64,000 nt of DNA from Massilia sp. PAMC28688. GTDB lineage: Bacteria; Pseudomonadota; Gammaproteobacteria; Burkholderiales; Burkholderiaceae_D. Below are positions 26,445 to 35,098 of the stretch, one piece after another (within the stretch, counting starts at the first letter, position 1; the number at the start of each line of letters is the position of its first letter). The stretch spans positions 2,418,001 to 2,482,000 of the forward strand of contig NZ_CP080378.1 of the NCBI RefSeq assembly GCF_019443445.1, written 5' to 3'. The notes under the pieces were generated by a model that saw only the letters and a list, made by a program, of their open reading frames with translations, did no database searches and had not been told where the DNA came from. Both the position numbers and the translations under genes were made by a program.

Positions 26445-27688
26445 GCCCCGCTCCGGGCCAGCGGCAGCGAGATGCTGAGACCAAATCCGCGGCCCTCGTG
26501 GCTCACCGCGTGCAGCGCGCCGCCTTGGTCGTCCACGCGCTCGCGCATCCCGCGCAGGCCATTGCCGTCAGGCGCCGCTCCGCGGCCTTTCCCGTTGTCG
26601 TCCACCCGCAGGATGATGCTGTCGCCGTGCGCCCGCAGGTCGATGGTGAGCTCCGTCGCGCCCGAATGGCGCACCGCATTGGTCAGCGCCTCCTGGGTGC
26701 AGTGAAACAGGGTGTGGGCCAGCGCCGGCGAATCGATGCTGAGCCGGTCATCGACGTGCAGGTCGATGCGCAGGGTTGGAATACCGGCGCACAGGGTGGC
26801 AATGGCCGCGCCCAGATCAATGCGCTGCTCACCGCGCTCGCTGCTGACCACTTCCCGCACTTCCGCCAGCAGGCTGCTGGCCAGCTGGCGCGACGTGCGC
26901 AGCGGCGCCGTGGCATCGCTTCCGGCCTGGCGCAGTGCCAGGTCAAGGTGCAGGTTCAATGCCGTCAGATGGTGGCCCACGGCGTCATGCAGGTCGCGCG
27001 CAATGCGGTTGCGCTCGCCGCTGCGTACCGTATCGGCAAGCATGGACTGGGTGGCCAGCAGGCTGGCATTGGCCGCCGCCAGCTGCATGCGCATGGCGCG
27101 TTCGGCCAGCGCGATGCGGGCCGCCGAGAAAGCGATCGCCTGGAACGACAGCCCCATGAACAGGTGCATGGCATGGGTGGCAATGGCGTCGCTGCCCAGA
27201 TACGGGATGCGCAGCAACGCCATGTATGCGAAGGTCGCCACCAGCAGCAGCGACTGCACGGCCAGCCACGCCAGCGCCCGCCGGAAGGGCAGCACGATGG
27301 CCAGTTGCGCCGCCAGCACGTACAACAGCGATGACACGCCCAGCACGGCCACGGCCATCTGGGCCGCGAGCATGGTGCGGGCCAGACGGCTGTGCCGCGG
27401 CAGACGCGATCCCAGCCACAGCAAGATGGTAAATGCCGCCGTCGCCAGCGACTGCCAGGCAATAAAGAGAACAAAGATCAGCTGTTCGTGGCCGGAGCCG
27501 GCGCGCACTGCCGACGGCGGCTCGGCAAACAGGCCGGCCAGCGCCGTGAGCAGGACGCCGATGGGCGTATTGCGGTCGCCATTGCCCACACCGTCGGCCA
27601 GGTATGCAACCACTTCGAGCCCGCCGAACAGCAGGCTGCCCAGAACGCCGATGAGCGCAACGCGGTTTGTTCGGTACCAGATGAGCAT
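26441..27688 (-). CDS. HisKA_3-type sensor histidine kinase (NarX-like)
   Basis: A 415-residue membrane sensor kinase. The N-terminal half holds about six hydrophobic segments without a large periplasmic loop. The dimerisation domain has the phosphorylated His in ERNRIARDLHDAVGHHLTAL, then a cytosolic HATPase with NAVRHSGATE, DNGKG and GLRGMRERV. ATG 27688 (MLIWYRTNRVAL) precedes the first helix; upstream in-frame codons extend into a promoter region. It is coupled to its NarL-type regulator and to the MipA/OmpV gene, and is divergent from a secreted protein gene. Confidence 0.93.
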   Translation of the reverse strand: MLIWYRTNRVALIGVLGSLLFGGLEVVAYLADGVGNGDRNTPIGVLLTALAGLFAEPPSAVRAGSGHEQLIFVLFIAWQSLATAAFTILLWLGSRLPRHSRLARTMLAAQMAVAVLGVSSLLYVLAAQLAIVLPFRRALAWLAVQSLLLVATFAYMALLRIPYLGSDAIATHAMHLFMGLSFQAIAFSAARIALAERAMRMQLAAANASLLATQSMLADTVRSGERNRIARDLHDAVGHHLTALNLHLDLALRQAGSDATAPLRTSRQLASSLLAEVREVVSSERGEQRIDLGAAIATLCAGIPTLRIDLHVDDRLSIDSPALAHTLFHCTQEALTNAVRHSGATELTIDLRAHGDSIILRVDDNGKGRGAAPDGNGLRGMRERVDDQGGALHAVSHEGRGFGLSISLPLARSGA

Positions 27689-27741
27689 GCAGGGGCCAGG
27701 TAAGTGAAAGGGGCGACGCGCGAATGGAGCGAAGCGCGGCC

Positions 27742-27772
27742 ATTCTACGTGACTGTCCTGTCGGGGAACAGT
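27742..27772 (-). promoter_or_regulatory. Candidate promoter and palindrome of the sensor-kinase operon
   Basis: On the minus strand a -10-like TAGAAT lies at 27747-27742. Just upstream is the imperfect palindrome ACTGTTCC(CC)GACAGGACAGT, whose plus-strand arms are ACTGTCC and GAACAGT (27752-27772). It overlaps the expected -35 position, so it could be an operator. It shares CTGTCCTGTC with the palindrome at 15696-15715. Confidence 0.45.
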
Positions 27773-27844
27773 GCCGAAAGTCATATGGACGGGGCGGCCC
27801 GATTGGCCTAGAATCGCGCCGCCCCCCCATCGAACCGCCACCCC

Positions 27845-28561
27845 ATGCGACAACTGTTACTGACTGCCTGTTTTCCGCTTGCCTGCACCGCCGCCGAGGT
27901 GCCGCAGGTGACGGTGACGGCCCAGCGCGATGCGGAATGGGCTTCCTACCGCCATGCGTACAGGGCCGCAGCCGGTTTCGATGTCCACCTGCGCACCCGC
28001 CCCTTGATCCAGGCGCACATGCAGGTGCGTCCCCTGCGGCCGGGCACAAGTCTGGACGGCTTGCAGATCCAGCTTGCCAGCGCATCGATGACGCTGAACC
28101 TGCCGGTGGATGGCATCGGCCGCGCCCAGCTGCCCATGCTGAAGACAGCCTACGATGAAGATGCCGTGCTGCGCCTGAACCGCCAGAAAGGCCATTACCG
28201 GTTTTCCGGCCGCTATTCGATCCGCGAGCGTGACGATGGCGTGTACGGGACGGCGCTGCTGCGCGACGCCTGCGAACAGATGATAAGCGCCCAGCGCGCG
28301 TCCGGCGCCCGCCTGCGGCTGATGGGCAAAAAGTGCGCGGGGGTCAGGTTCATCTTCGCGCCATCCGACGCTGGCGCCGCCATCACCAGCCGCAGCGGCG
28401 ATGGCAAGGCCGCCACCATCGCCACGGTGGACGCGGAACCGTTCGAAAGCGGCAGCCTTGGCATGTACAAGGTCGCCATATATCGCTTTGATGCGTGGCC
28501 GGCAGGGGGAGAGGTGATCACGTCAAAGCGCCCGCTGGCCATCGGTACCGTCTACGAATAA
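27845..28561 (+). CDS. Secreted protein of unknown function
   Basis: A 238-residue protein with a short signal peptide (MRQLLLTACFPLACTAA). The mature part begins VPQVTVTAQRDAEWASYRHA and contains LDGLQIQLASASMTLNLPVD, SGRYSIRERDDGVYG and CEQMISAQRASGARLRLMGK. I do not recognise the family. Two cysteines (DACEQM and GKKCAGVRF) could form a disulphide in the periplasm. It is divergent from the two-component operon, so it may be a regulatory target or accessory; this is inference. Confidence 0.68.
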   Translation: MRQLLLTACFPLACTAAEVPQVTVTAQRDAEWASYRHAYRAAAGFDVHLRTRPLIQAHMQVRPLRPGTSLDGLQIQLASASMTLNLPVDGIGRAQLPMLKTAYDEDAVLRLNRQKGHYRFSGRYSIRERDDGVYGTALLRDACEQMISAQRASGARLRLMGKKCAGVRFIFAPSDAGAAITSRSGDGKAATIATVDAEPFESGSLGMYKVAIYRFDAWPAGGEVITSKRPLAIGTVYE

Positions 28562-28627
28562 CCGGCCCGGGGCGCGCCGGCGAGGCACGCCTTATAATGG
28601 CGCTGCCGCAAATAACCGACAGCTCCC

Positions 28628-29731
28628 ATGGCCTACCGCAAAGAACCACCCCATACCCACGGCACCGTTGCCAAGTGCGCCGTCGTGCTGGTCAACCTGG
28701 GCACGCCCGATGCGCCCACCACGCCCGCGGTGCGGCGCTACCTCAAGCAGTTCCTGTCCGATCCGCGCGTGGTGGAAATTCCGCGCGCCGTGTGGTGGTT
28801 CATTCTCAACCTGATCATCCTGCCGTTTCGCTCGTCCAAATCGGCCGCCAAGTATGCCAGCATCTGGACCAGCGAAGGCTCGCCGCTCAAGGTCCACACG
28901 CACAAGCAGGCAACGCTGCTGCGCGGGCTGCTGGGCCAGCGCGGCCACAAGGTGGCGGTGGCCATGGCCATGCGCTACGGTTCGCCGTCGCTGCCGGAAG
29001 TGCTGGACCAGCTCAAGGCCGAAGGCTGCGACAAGATTGCCATCCTGCCGGCTTACCCGCAGTATTCCGGCACCACCACCGCGTCCATCAACGATGCCGT
29101 ATTCGCCCATTACGCCCAGGTGCGCAATGTGCCGGAACTGCGCTCGGCGCGCAATTACCACGACGATCCCGGCTACATCGGCGCCCTGCGCGACAGCGTG
29201 CTGGCGCATTGGGAAAAAAACGGGCGCAGCGAGATGCTGGTCATGAGCTTTCACGGCGTGCCAAAGCGCACCCTGTTGCTGGGCGACCCTTATCACTGCG
29301 AATGCCACAAGACGGCACGCCTGCTGGCGACCGAGCTGGGGCTGGGACCGAAGCAGTACATGGTCACCTTCCAGTCGCGCTTCGGCAAGGCCGAATGGCT
29401 GCAGCCGTACACGGCGCCCACGCTGGTGCAGCTGGCCAGGGATGGCCTCCAACGGGTGGACGTGATGTGTCCCGGTTTTACCAGCGACTGCCTGGAAACC
29501 CTGGAAGAAATTTCAATGGAAGCAAGGCACGACTTCACGGCCGCCGGTGGCAAGCAATTCCACTACATTGCCTGCCTTAATGAATCACCGAGCTGGATCA
29601 ATGCCCTGGCCGACATTGCCGAGCAGCACATGCAAGGCTGGCCAACCCGGCTGTCGCCGGCGCAGGCCGATGCGCGTAGAAAAGATGCAGAAACCGGTCG
29701 CGCCAGCGCCGTCCGGATGGGGGCGCAATAG
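28628..29731 (+). CDS. hemH: Ferrochelatase
   Basis: HemH inserts ferrous iron into protoporphyrin IX to give protoheme, at the inner face of the membrane. The 367-residue protein has family motifs [26 protein letters not shown], the iron-ligand histidine in SFHGVPKRT and [15 protein letters not shown], plus [14 protein letters not shown]. The C-terminal 25 residues are polar and less conserved. It is a stand-alone gene; the next convergent gene is a 33-residue peptide. Confidence 0.97.
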   Translation: MAYRKEPPHTHGTVAKCAVVLVNLGTPDAPTTPAVRRYLKQFLSDPRVVEIPRAVWWFILNLIILPFRSSKSAAKYASIWTSEGSPLKVHTHKQATLLRGLLGQRGHKVAVAMAMRYGSPSLPEVLDQLKAEGCDKIAILPAYPQYSGTTTASINDAVFAHYAQVRNVPELRSARNYHDDPGYIGALRDSVLAHWEKNGRSEMLVMSFHGVPKRTLLLGDPYHCECHKTARLLATELGLGPKQYMVTFQSRFGKAEWLQPYTAPTLVQLARDGLQRVDVMCPGFTSDCLETLEEISMEARHDFTAAGGKQFHYIACLNESPSWINALADIAEQHMQGWPTRLSPAQADARRKDAETGRASAVRMGAQ

Positions 29732-29758
29732 CGCGCTGCGGGTGCCCTGCGGGCCGGC

Positions 29759-29860
29759 TTAAAAAACCGGGACCAGCGGCGTCAAGCCGGCGTACACGAT
29801 CCACGCCAGTGCAAGCACGGTGTAGACCACGACACTGACGGCAATAACGGGCAACTTCAT
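29759..29860 (-). CDS. 33-residue single-pass membrane peptide
   Basis: An open frame of 33 residues that begins MKLPVIAVSVVVYTVLALAW and is almost entirely one hydrophobic helix ending in LVPVF. A well-spaced AGGAG sits before the ATG at 29860. Small hydrophobic peptides of this type are often missed by annotation. Its position in the hemH-grpE intergenic region, opposite the heat-shock promoter, is suggestive but unproven. A chance frame cannot be excluded. Confidence 0.55.
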   Translation of the reverse strand: MKLPVIAVSVVVYTVLALAWIVYAGLTPLVPVF

Positions 29861-30011
29861 GATCGGCTCCTGGACGCTGCGGGCGAGAGATTCGCCTGTG
29901 CCAGCGCATGATTTACATAGTAATCCGTCCAGGCTTTTAGTAAATGCCCAAATTGGTAAGAGTTGTAACACGGCTTACAGAGCCACCCGCGCGGCCGGTC
30001 CACAAATATCC

Positions 30012-30039
30012 CTTGAAACTGTAGGTTATCGCCCCATAT
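30012..30039 (+). promoter_or_regulatory. Heat-shock sigma-32 promoter of grpE
   Basis: CTTGAAA (30012-30018) and CCCCATAT (30032-30039) with a 13-bp spacer match the sigma-32 consensus closely. The distance to the grpE start (30108) fits a leader of about 60 bases. Confidence 0.9.
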
Positions 30040-30107
30040 GGATGCCTGTGTGGTTAGCAAGACACGTCAACTAAACAGCTAAGTCATTGATAGTAGGAGT
30101 TTTTTCG

Positions 30108-30644
30108 ATGCAAGACCAAGAAAACCAAGAAGTGTCCCAGACTACGGAAGACGTGAACGAGGCGCCGGCCACGGAACCGGGCGAGCCGGGTCTGGAAGAC
30201 CAGCTGGCTGCGGCCGAAGCCAAACTGGCCGAGATGCACGACGCCTTCATGCGTGCCAAGGCCGAAGGCGAAAATATCCGCCGCCGGGCCCAGGAAGATG
30301 TGTCCAAGGCGCACAAGTTCGCCATCGAAAGCTTCGCCGAGGCCATGGTGCCCGTGCGCGACAGCCTGGAAATGGCGCTCAAGGTCGAGAACGCCTCGGT
30401 AGAGTCGCTCAAGGAAGGCGTGGAAATGACGCTCAAGCAGCTTACCTCCGCCTTCGAGAAAAACCGCCTGGTGGAAGTCATGCCGGCCGTGGGCGACAAG
30501 CTCGACCCGATGAAGCACCAGGCCGTGGCCGTGGTGCCGGCCGACCAGGAAGCCAATACCGTTGTCAATGTGTTGCAAAAAGGCTACATGATTGCGGATC
30601 GCCTGTTGCGTCCAGCCATCGTCACCGCTGCGCAAGCGAAATAA
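30108..30644 (+). CDS. grpE: Nucleotide exchange factor GrpE
   Basis: GrpE releases ADP from DnaK in the chaperone cycle. The 178-residue protein has the acidic, disordered N-terminus ([16 protein letters not shown]), a long dimerising helix ([20 protein letters not shown], then [17 protein letters not shown]), and the C-terminal beta domain ([40 protein letters not shown]). It is driven by the sigma-32 promoter at 30012 and followed by dnaK with an 89-bp gap. Start 30108 is preferred to an in-frame ATG at 30087. Confidence 0.97.
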   Translation: MQDQENQEVSQTTEDVNEAPATEPGEPGLEDQLAAAEAKLAEMHDAFMRAKAEGENIRRRAQEDVSKAHKFAIESFAEAMVPVRDSLEMALKVENASVESLKEGVEMTLKQLTSAFEKNRLVEVMPAVGDKLDPMKHQAVAVVPADQEANTVVNVLQKGYMIADRLLRPAIVTAAQAK

Positions 30645-30667
30645 ATACGAGCTTGGGCTGGCCGGCA

Positions 30668-30695
30668 CTTGAAAGTGCGCCAGTCCGCCAAATAT
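30668..30695 (+). promoter_or_regulatory. Second sigma-32-like promoter, before dnaK
   Basis: CTTGAAA (30668-30674), a 13-bp spacer, and CCAAATAT (30688-30695) repeat the layout of the grpE promoter, with two mismatches in the -10. The stretch also folds: GCACTT and AAGTGC form a stem with a two-base loop, flanked by CTGGC and GCCAG with a small bulge. It may be an internal promoter, an RNA processing stem, or both. Confidence 0.65.
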
Positions 30696-30733
30696 TCAAG
30701 CTATCTGAAACTAGTAATTAAAAGGAAAAAATC

Positions 30734-32680
30734 ATGGGCAGAATTATCGGTATCGACCTGGGAACGACTAACTCCTGCGTCGCGATCATGGAAAATGGTC
30801 AGCCAAAGGTAATCGAGAATGCAGAAGGCGCACGCACGACGCCGTCGATCATTGCTTATCAGGAAGATGGCGAGATCCTGGTTGGCGCGCCGGCGAAACG
30901 CCAGGCCGTCACCAATCCCAAGAACACCCTGTTCGCGGTCAAGCGCCTGATCGGCCGTAAGTTCGACGAGAAAGAAGTGCAGAAGGACATCGGCCTGATG
31001 CCTTACTCGATCATGAAGGCCGACAATGGCGACGCCTGGATTGGCGTACGCGACAAGAAGCTGGCCCCGCCGCAAATCTCGGCGGAAGTGCTGCGCAAGA
31101 TGAAAAAGACGGCCGAAGATTACCTGGGCGAAGAAGTGACCGAAGCGGTCATCACCGTGCCTGCGTACTTCAATGACTCGCAGCGCCAGGCAACCAAGGA
31201 TGCCGGCCGCATCGCGGGCCTGGACGTCAAGCGCATCATCAACGAGCCTACCGCGGCTGCCCTGGCCTTTGGTCTGGACAAGACCGACAAGGGCGACCGC
31301 AAGATTGCCGTGTATGACCTGGGCGGCGGCACGTTCGACGTCTCGATCATCGAGATTGCCGACGTCGAGGGTGAAAAGCAGTTCGAAGTGCTCTCGACCA
31401 ATGGCGACACCTTCCTGGGCGGCGAAGACTTCGACCAGCGCATCATCGATTACATCATCGACGAATTCAAGAAGATCAACGGCCTGGACCTCAAGAAGGA
31501 CCCAATCGCCCTGCAGCGCATCAAGGCATCGGCCGAGCGCGCCAAGATCGAACTGTCATCGTCGCAGCAGACCGAGATCAACGAGCCGTATATCGCCATG
31601 GCCAACGGCGCACCGGTCCACCTGAACCTCAAGATGACCCGCGCCAAGCTCGAGTCGCTGGTGGAAGAACTCATTGCCGCCACCATCGAGCCATGCAAGA
31701 TCGCGATCAAGGATGCCGGCGTCAAGGTGTCCGACATCGACGACATCATCCTGGTGGGCGGCATGACGCGCATGCCGAAGGTGCAGGAAAAGGTCAAGGA
31801 ATTCTTTGGCAAGGAGCCGCGCAAGGACGTCAACCCTGACGAAGCCGTTGCCGTGGGCGCCGCGATCCAGGGCTCGGTTCTGTCGGGCGACCGCAAGGAC
31901 CTGCTGCTGCTCGACGTCACCCCTCTGTCGCTGGGTATTGAAACCCAGGGCGGCGTGATGACCAAGATGATCCAGAAGAACACGACCATCCCGACCAAGT
32001 TCAGCCAGGTGTTCTCGACGGCCGACGACAACCAGCCGGCGGTGACGATCAAGGTATTCCAGGGCGAGCGCGATATCGCGGCCCGCAACAAGGGCCTGGG
32101 TGAATTCAATCTCGAGGGCATTCCGCCGGCACCACGCGGCACGCCACAGATTGAAGTGACCTTCGACATTGATGCCAACGGCATCTTGCACGTGGGCGCC
32201 AAGGACAAGGCCACCGGCAAGGAAAACAAGATCACCATCAAGGCCAACTCCGGTCTGACCGAAGACGAGATCCAGAAGATGGTGAAGGACGCCGAGCTGA
32301 ACGCCGAGGAAGACCGCAAGGTCAAGGAACTGGCCGAATCGCGCAACGCGGCCGACTCGCTGGTGCACTCGACCCGCAAGTCGATGACCGAATACGGCGA
32401 CAAGCTGGAAGCGGGCGAGAAGGAAGCCATCGAAAAGGCGATTGTTGACGTCGAAGGCTCGATCAAGACCGGCGACAAGGAAGAAATCGACGCCAAGGTG
32501 GCGGCGCTGTCGACCGCGTCGCAAAAGCTGGGCGAGAAGATGTACGCCGACATGCAGGCGCAGCAGGCAGCCGGCGGTGACGGTGGCCAGCAGGGCGGCC
32601 AGGGTGGCGATAGCGGCAGCAAGGCGCAGCAGGACGACGTGGTGGACGCCGACTTCAAGGAAGTCAAGGACGCCAAGTAA
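30734..32680 (+). CDS. dnaK: Molecular chaperone DnaK (Hsp70)
   Basis: DnaK is the ATP-dependent Hsp70 chaperone. The 648-residue protein has the N-terminal [17 protein letters not shown] phosphate loop, the [13 protein letters not shown] motif and [13 protein letters not shown], then the peptide-binding domain with [14 protein letters not shown], and a helical lid. The C-terminus is Gly/Gln-rich and ends [15 protein letters not shown], the expected EEVD-like bacterial tail. A Rho-independent terminator follows, so dnaJ may rely on readthrough or its own promoter. Confidence 0.99.
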   Translation: MGRIIGIDLGTTNSCVAIMENGQPKVIENAEGARTTPSIIAYQEDGEILVGAPAKRQAVTNPKNTLFAVKRLIGRKFDEKEVQKDIGLMPYSIMKADNGDAWIGVRDKKLAPPQISAEVLRKMKKTAEDYLGEEVTEAVITVPAYFNDSQRQATKDAGRIAGLDVKRIINEPTAAALAFGLDKTDKGDRKIAVYDLGGGTFDVSIIEIADVEGEKQFEVLSTNGDTFLGGEDFDQRIIDYIIDEFKKINGLDLKKDPIALQRIKASAERAKIELSSSQQTEINEPYIAMANGAPVHLNLKMTRAKLESLVEELIAATIEPCKIAIKDAGVKVSDIDDIILVGGMTRMPKVQEKVKEFFGKEPRKDVNPDEAVAVGAAIQGSVLSGDRKDLLLLDVTPLSLGIETQGGVMTKMIQKNTTIPTKFSQVFSTADDNQPAVTIKVFQGERDIAARNKGLGEFNLEGIPPAPRGTPQIEVTFDIDANGILHVGAKDKATGKENKITIKANSGLTEDEIQKMVKDAELNAEEDRKVKELAESRNAADSLVHSTRKSMTEYGDKLEAGEKEAIEKAIVDVEGSIKTGDKEEIDAKVAALSTASQKLGEKMYADMQAQQAAGGDGGQQGGQGGDSGSKAQQDDVVDADFKEVKDAK

Positions 32681-32730
32681 TAGCGGGACGGGTTCGCGGC
32701 TTTGCCGCGCACCTGTTCGCATCGATCCGG

Positions 32731-32757
32731 CCGGGCCCTTTGCGGCTCGGTTTTTTT
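32731..32757 (+). terminator. Rho-independent terminator between dnaK and dnaJ
   Basis: CCGGGCC (32731-32737) pairs with GGCTCGG (32744-32750), with one G-U pair and a six-base loop, followed by seven T. It lies 51 bp after the dnaK stop. It probably attenuates rather than abolishes dnaJ expression. Confidence 0.88.
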
Positions 32758-32802
32758 GCATAAACGAGTCAGTGATTCAGTCAGACAGCAAGGTGCCGAC
32801 AA

Positions 32803-33930
32803 ATGGCAAAGCGTGATTTTTACGAGATCCTCGGGGTCGCCAAGAATTCTTCGGAAGAAGAGATCAAGAAGTCGTATCGCAAGCTTGCGATGAAATACCA
32901 TCCGGACCGCAATCCGGACAGTAAGGAGTCGGAAGAAAAGTTCAAGGAAGTCAAAGAAGCGTACGAGATGCTCACCAATCCGGAAAAGCGCGAAGCGTAT
33001 GACCGCTACGGTCACGCCGGCGTCGATCCGAACATGGGTGGCGGTGGCGGCTTTGGCGCCGGCGGCTTTGCCGACAGTTTCGGCGACATCTTTGGCGACA
33101 TCTTCGGTGGTGGTGCAGGGCGTGGCCGCGGCGCCGGTCCCCAGGTGTACCGCGGGGCCGACCTGCGCTACAACCTTGAGATCACCCTTGAGCAGGCCGC
33201 GCACGGCTTCGACACCACCATCCGCGTGCCCAGCTGGGACAAGTGCGAAACCTGCCACGGCAGCGGCGCCAAGCCGGGCACGTCGCCGTCGACCTGCGGT
33301 ACTTGCGCAGGCCATGGCCAGGTCCGCATGCAGCAGGGTTTCTTCAGCATCCAGCAAACCTGCCCCAAGTGCCACGGCACGGGCAAGGTGATTACCGATC
33401 CTTGCGCTCCCTGCGGCGGCCAGGGCCGGATCAAGCGCAACAAGACGCTGGAAGTGAAGATCCCGGCCGGTATCGACAACGGCATGCGCATCCGCTCGTC
33501 GGGCAACGGCGAGCCGGGGACCAATGGGGGCCCGGCGGGCGACCTGTATGTGGAAGTGCACATCAAGCCGCACGCCGTGTTCCAGCGCGAAGGCGACGAC
33601 CTGCATTGCGAAATGCCGATCTCCTTCGTCAAGGCCACGCTCGGTGGCGAGATCGAGGTGCCGACCCTGTCGGGCAAGGTATCGTTCACGATTCCTGAAG
33701 GTACCCAGTCGGGCAAGACCTTCCGCCTGAAAGCGAAGGGTATCAAGGGCGTGCGCAGCGGTTATGCGGGCGACCTGTTCTGCCACGTGGCGGTCGAAAC
33801 GCCGGTCAAGCTGACCGAAAAGCAGAAAGACCTGCTGCGTGAATTCGAGCGCCTCACGGTCGAAGGCGGCGCCAAGCACAGCCCGCAAAGCAAGGGCTGG
33901 ATGGACAAGGTCAAGGACTTCTTCGAGTAA
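32803..33930 (+). CDS. dnaJ: Co-chaperone DnaJ (Hsp40)
   Basis: DnaJ stimulates DnaK ATPase and delivers substrates. The 375-residue type I protein has the J domain with HPD (KYHPDRN), a Gly/Phe-rich linker ([20 protein letters not shown]), four CxxCxGxG zinc motifs ([40 protein letters not shown]) and the C-terminal beta domains. It lies 122 bp after dnaK, past a terminator. Confidence 0.98.
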   Translation: MAKRDFYEILGVAKNSSEEEIKKSYRKLAMKYHPDRNPDSKESEEKFKEVKEAYEMLTNPEKREAYDRYGHAGVDPNMGGGGGFGAGGFADSFGDIFGDIFGGGAGRGRGAGPQVYRGADLRYNLEITLEQAAHGFDTTIRVPSWDKCETCHGSGAKPGTSPSTCGTCAGHGQVRMQQGFFSIQQTCPKCHGTGKVITDPCAPCGGQGRIKRNKTLEVKIPAGIDNGMRIRSSGNGEPGTNGGPAGDLYVEVHIKPHAVFQREGDDLHCEMPISFVKATLGGEIEVPTLSGKVSFTIPEGTQSGKTFRLKAKGIKGVRSGYAGDLFCHVAVETPVKLTEKQKDLLREFERLTVEGGAKHSPQSKGWMDKVKDFFE

Positions 33931-33945
33931 GTCCTGCGATCATGC

Positions 33946-33969
33946 AAAGGGACGCTGCGGCGTCCCTTT
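33946..33969 (+). terminator. Hairpin after dnaJ, probable terminator
   Basis: A perfect 9-bp stem, AAAGGGACG (33946-33954) and CGTCCCTTT (33961-33969), with a six-base loop begins 15 bp after the dnaJ stop. Only a short T run follows, so termination may be weak or Rho-assisted. Confidence 0.72.
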
Positions 33970-34062
33970 CCACATCGGCAGCGCGCAGCGTTGGTAAATT
34001 AGAGGGCTTCTTCGGTTAAAATACCGCCTGCCCGTTCACCCGAACGCCTCATGGGAAGCTGT

Positions 34063-34725
34063 ATGACGACACAAGCAGAACTACATACCGACGAACTGTT
34101 CAAGCGCAATCGCGAGTGGTCTTCCTCGATGACTGCCAGGGATCCCAATTTTTTCACCTCGCTGGCCAACCAGCAATCGCCCGAATACCTGTGGATTGGC
34201 TGTTCCGACAGCCGCGTGCCCGCCAATGAGCTGCTGGGCATGGCCCCGGGCGAACTCTTCGTACACCGTAACATCGCCAACGTGGTGGTCCACTCGGACC
34301 TGAACTGCCTGTCCGTGCTGCAGTTTGCCATCGATGTCCTGAAGGTCAAGCATGTCATCATTTGCGGCCACTACGGCTGCTCCGGCGTGCATGCGGCCAT
34401 GGTCAATACGCGCGTGGGCCTGGCCGACAACTGGCTGCGCCATGTGCAGGACGTCTCCCAAAAACACGAAAAATACCTGGGCGAGGCCTTGCCGACGCGC
34501 GAGCGCGCCAACCGCCTGTGCGAGTTGAATGTCGTCGAGCAGGTCGTCAACACCATGCGCACCACCATCGTGCAGGATGCGTGGGAACGCGGCCAGTCGC
34601 TCACCATCCATGGCTGGATTTATGACGTCAAGGATGGCCTGCTGCGCGACCTGGGCATGAGCGTGGCCTGCCACGACGACCTGGCCAATTGCCTGGACGG
34701 CCGCTTCAGCGAATACGCGGCCTGA
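34063..34725 (+). CDS. can: Beta-class carbonic anhydrase
   Basis: The enzyme interconverts CO2 and bicarbonate, supplying bicarbonate for biosynthesis. The 220-residue protein carries zinc ligands Cys47 and Asp49 in GCSDSRVPA, and His103 and Cys106 in CGHYGCSGV. The length and the C-terminal helices fit the E. coli Can subtype. ATG 34063 is chosen over 34051. The downstream MazG-like gene starts 14 bp after its stop. Confidence 0.97.
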   Translation: MTTQAELHTDELFKRNREWSSSMTARDPNFFTSLANQQSPEYLWIGCSDSRVPANELLGMAPGELFVHRNIANVVVHSDLNCLSVLQFAIDVLKVKHVIICGHYGCSGVHAAMVNTRVGLADNWLRHVQDVSQKHEKYLGEALPTRERANRLCELNVVEQVVNTMRTTIVQDAWERGQSLTIHGWIYDVKDGLLRDLGMSVACHDDLANCLDGRFSEYAA

Positions 34726-34738
34726 CGCGCCACCGGTC

Positions 34739-35098
34739 ATGGACAGCAACCACCTCACCGCCATCCGTGACCTGGTGCGCACCTTCGTCAATGAGCGCGA
34801 CTGGGACCAGTTCCACACGCCCAAGAACCTGGCCTGCGCCATGAACGTGGAGGCGGCCGAATTACTGGAACACTTCCAGTGGCTGGCCACCGGCAGCGCG
34901 CAGGAACTGGGCGCCGGCAAGCTGCTTGAGGTGCGCCATGAACTGGCCGACACGCTGGTCTACCTGGTGCGTCTGGCCGACAAGCTCGATATCGACCTCG
35001 GTGCGGCAGTCGAGGAAAAAATGGTCCTCAACCGCGCCAAGTATCCGGCCGATCAAGTGCGCGGCGACGCGCGCAAGTACGACCAGTACAAGTCTTAA
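34739..35098 (+). CDS. MazG-like nucleotide pyrophosphohydrolase
   Basis: A 119-residue all-alpha NTP-PPase of the MazG/dCTPase (RS21-C6-like) group. The metal-binding acidic helices are EAAELLEHFQW (ExxE) and ELADTLVYLVRLAD (ExxD). Such enzymes hydrolyse non-canonical or excess dNTPs to monophosphates. The end KMVLNRAKYPADQVRGDARK is typical of the group. Its last four bases overlap the convergent gabD stop. Confidence 0.92.
   Translation: MDSNHLTAIRDLVRTFVNERDWDQFHTPKNLACAMNVEAAELLEHFQWLATGSAQELGAGKLLEVRHELADTLVYLVRLADKLDIDLGAAVEEKMVLNRAKYPADQVRGDARKYDQYKS

Noticed and set aside
31450..33888. Very long open frame on the minus strand opposite dnaK/dnaJ
   Set aside because: It is the mirror of real, highly conserved plus-strand genes; GC-rich codon use creates long antisense frames. 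Its composition does not look protein-like.
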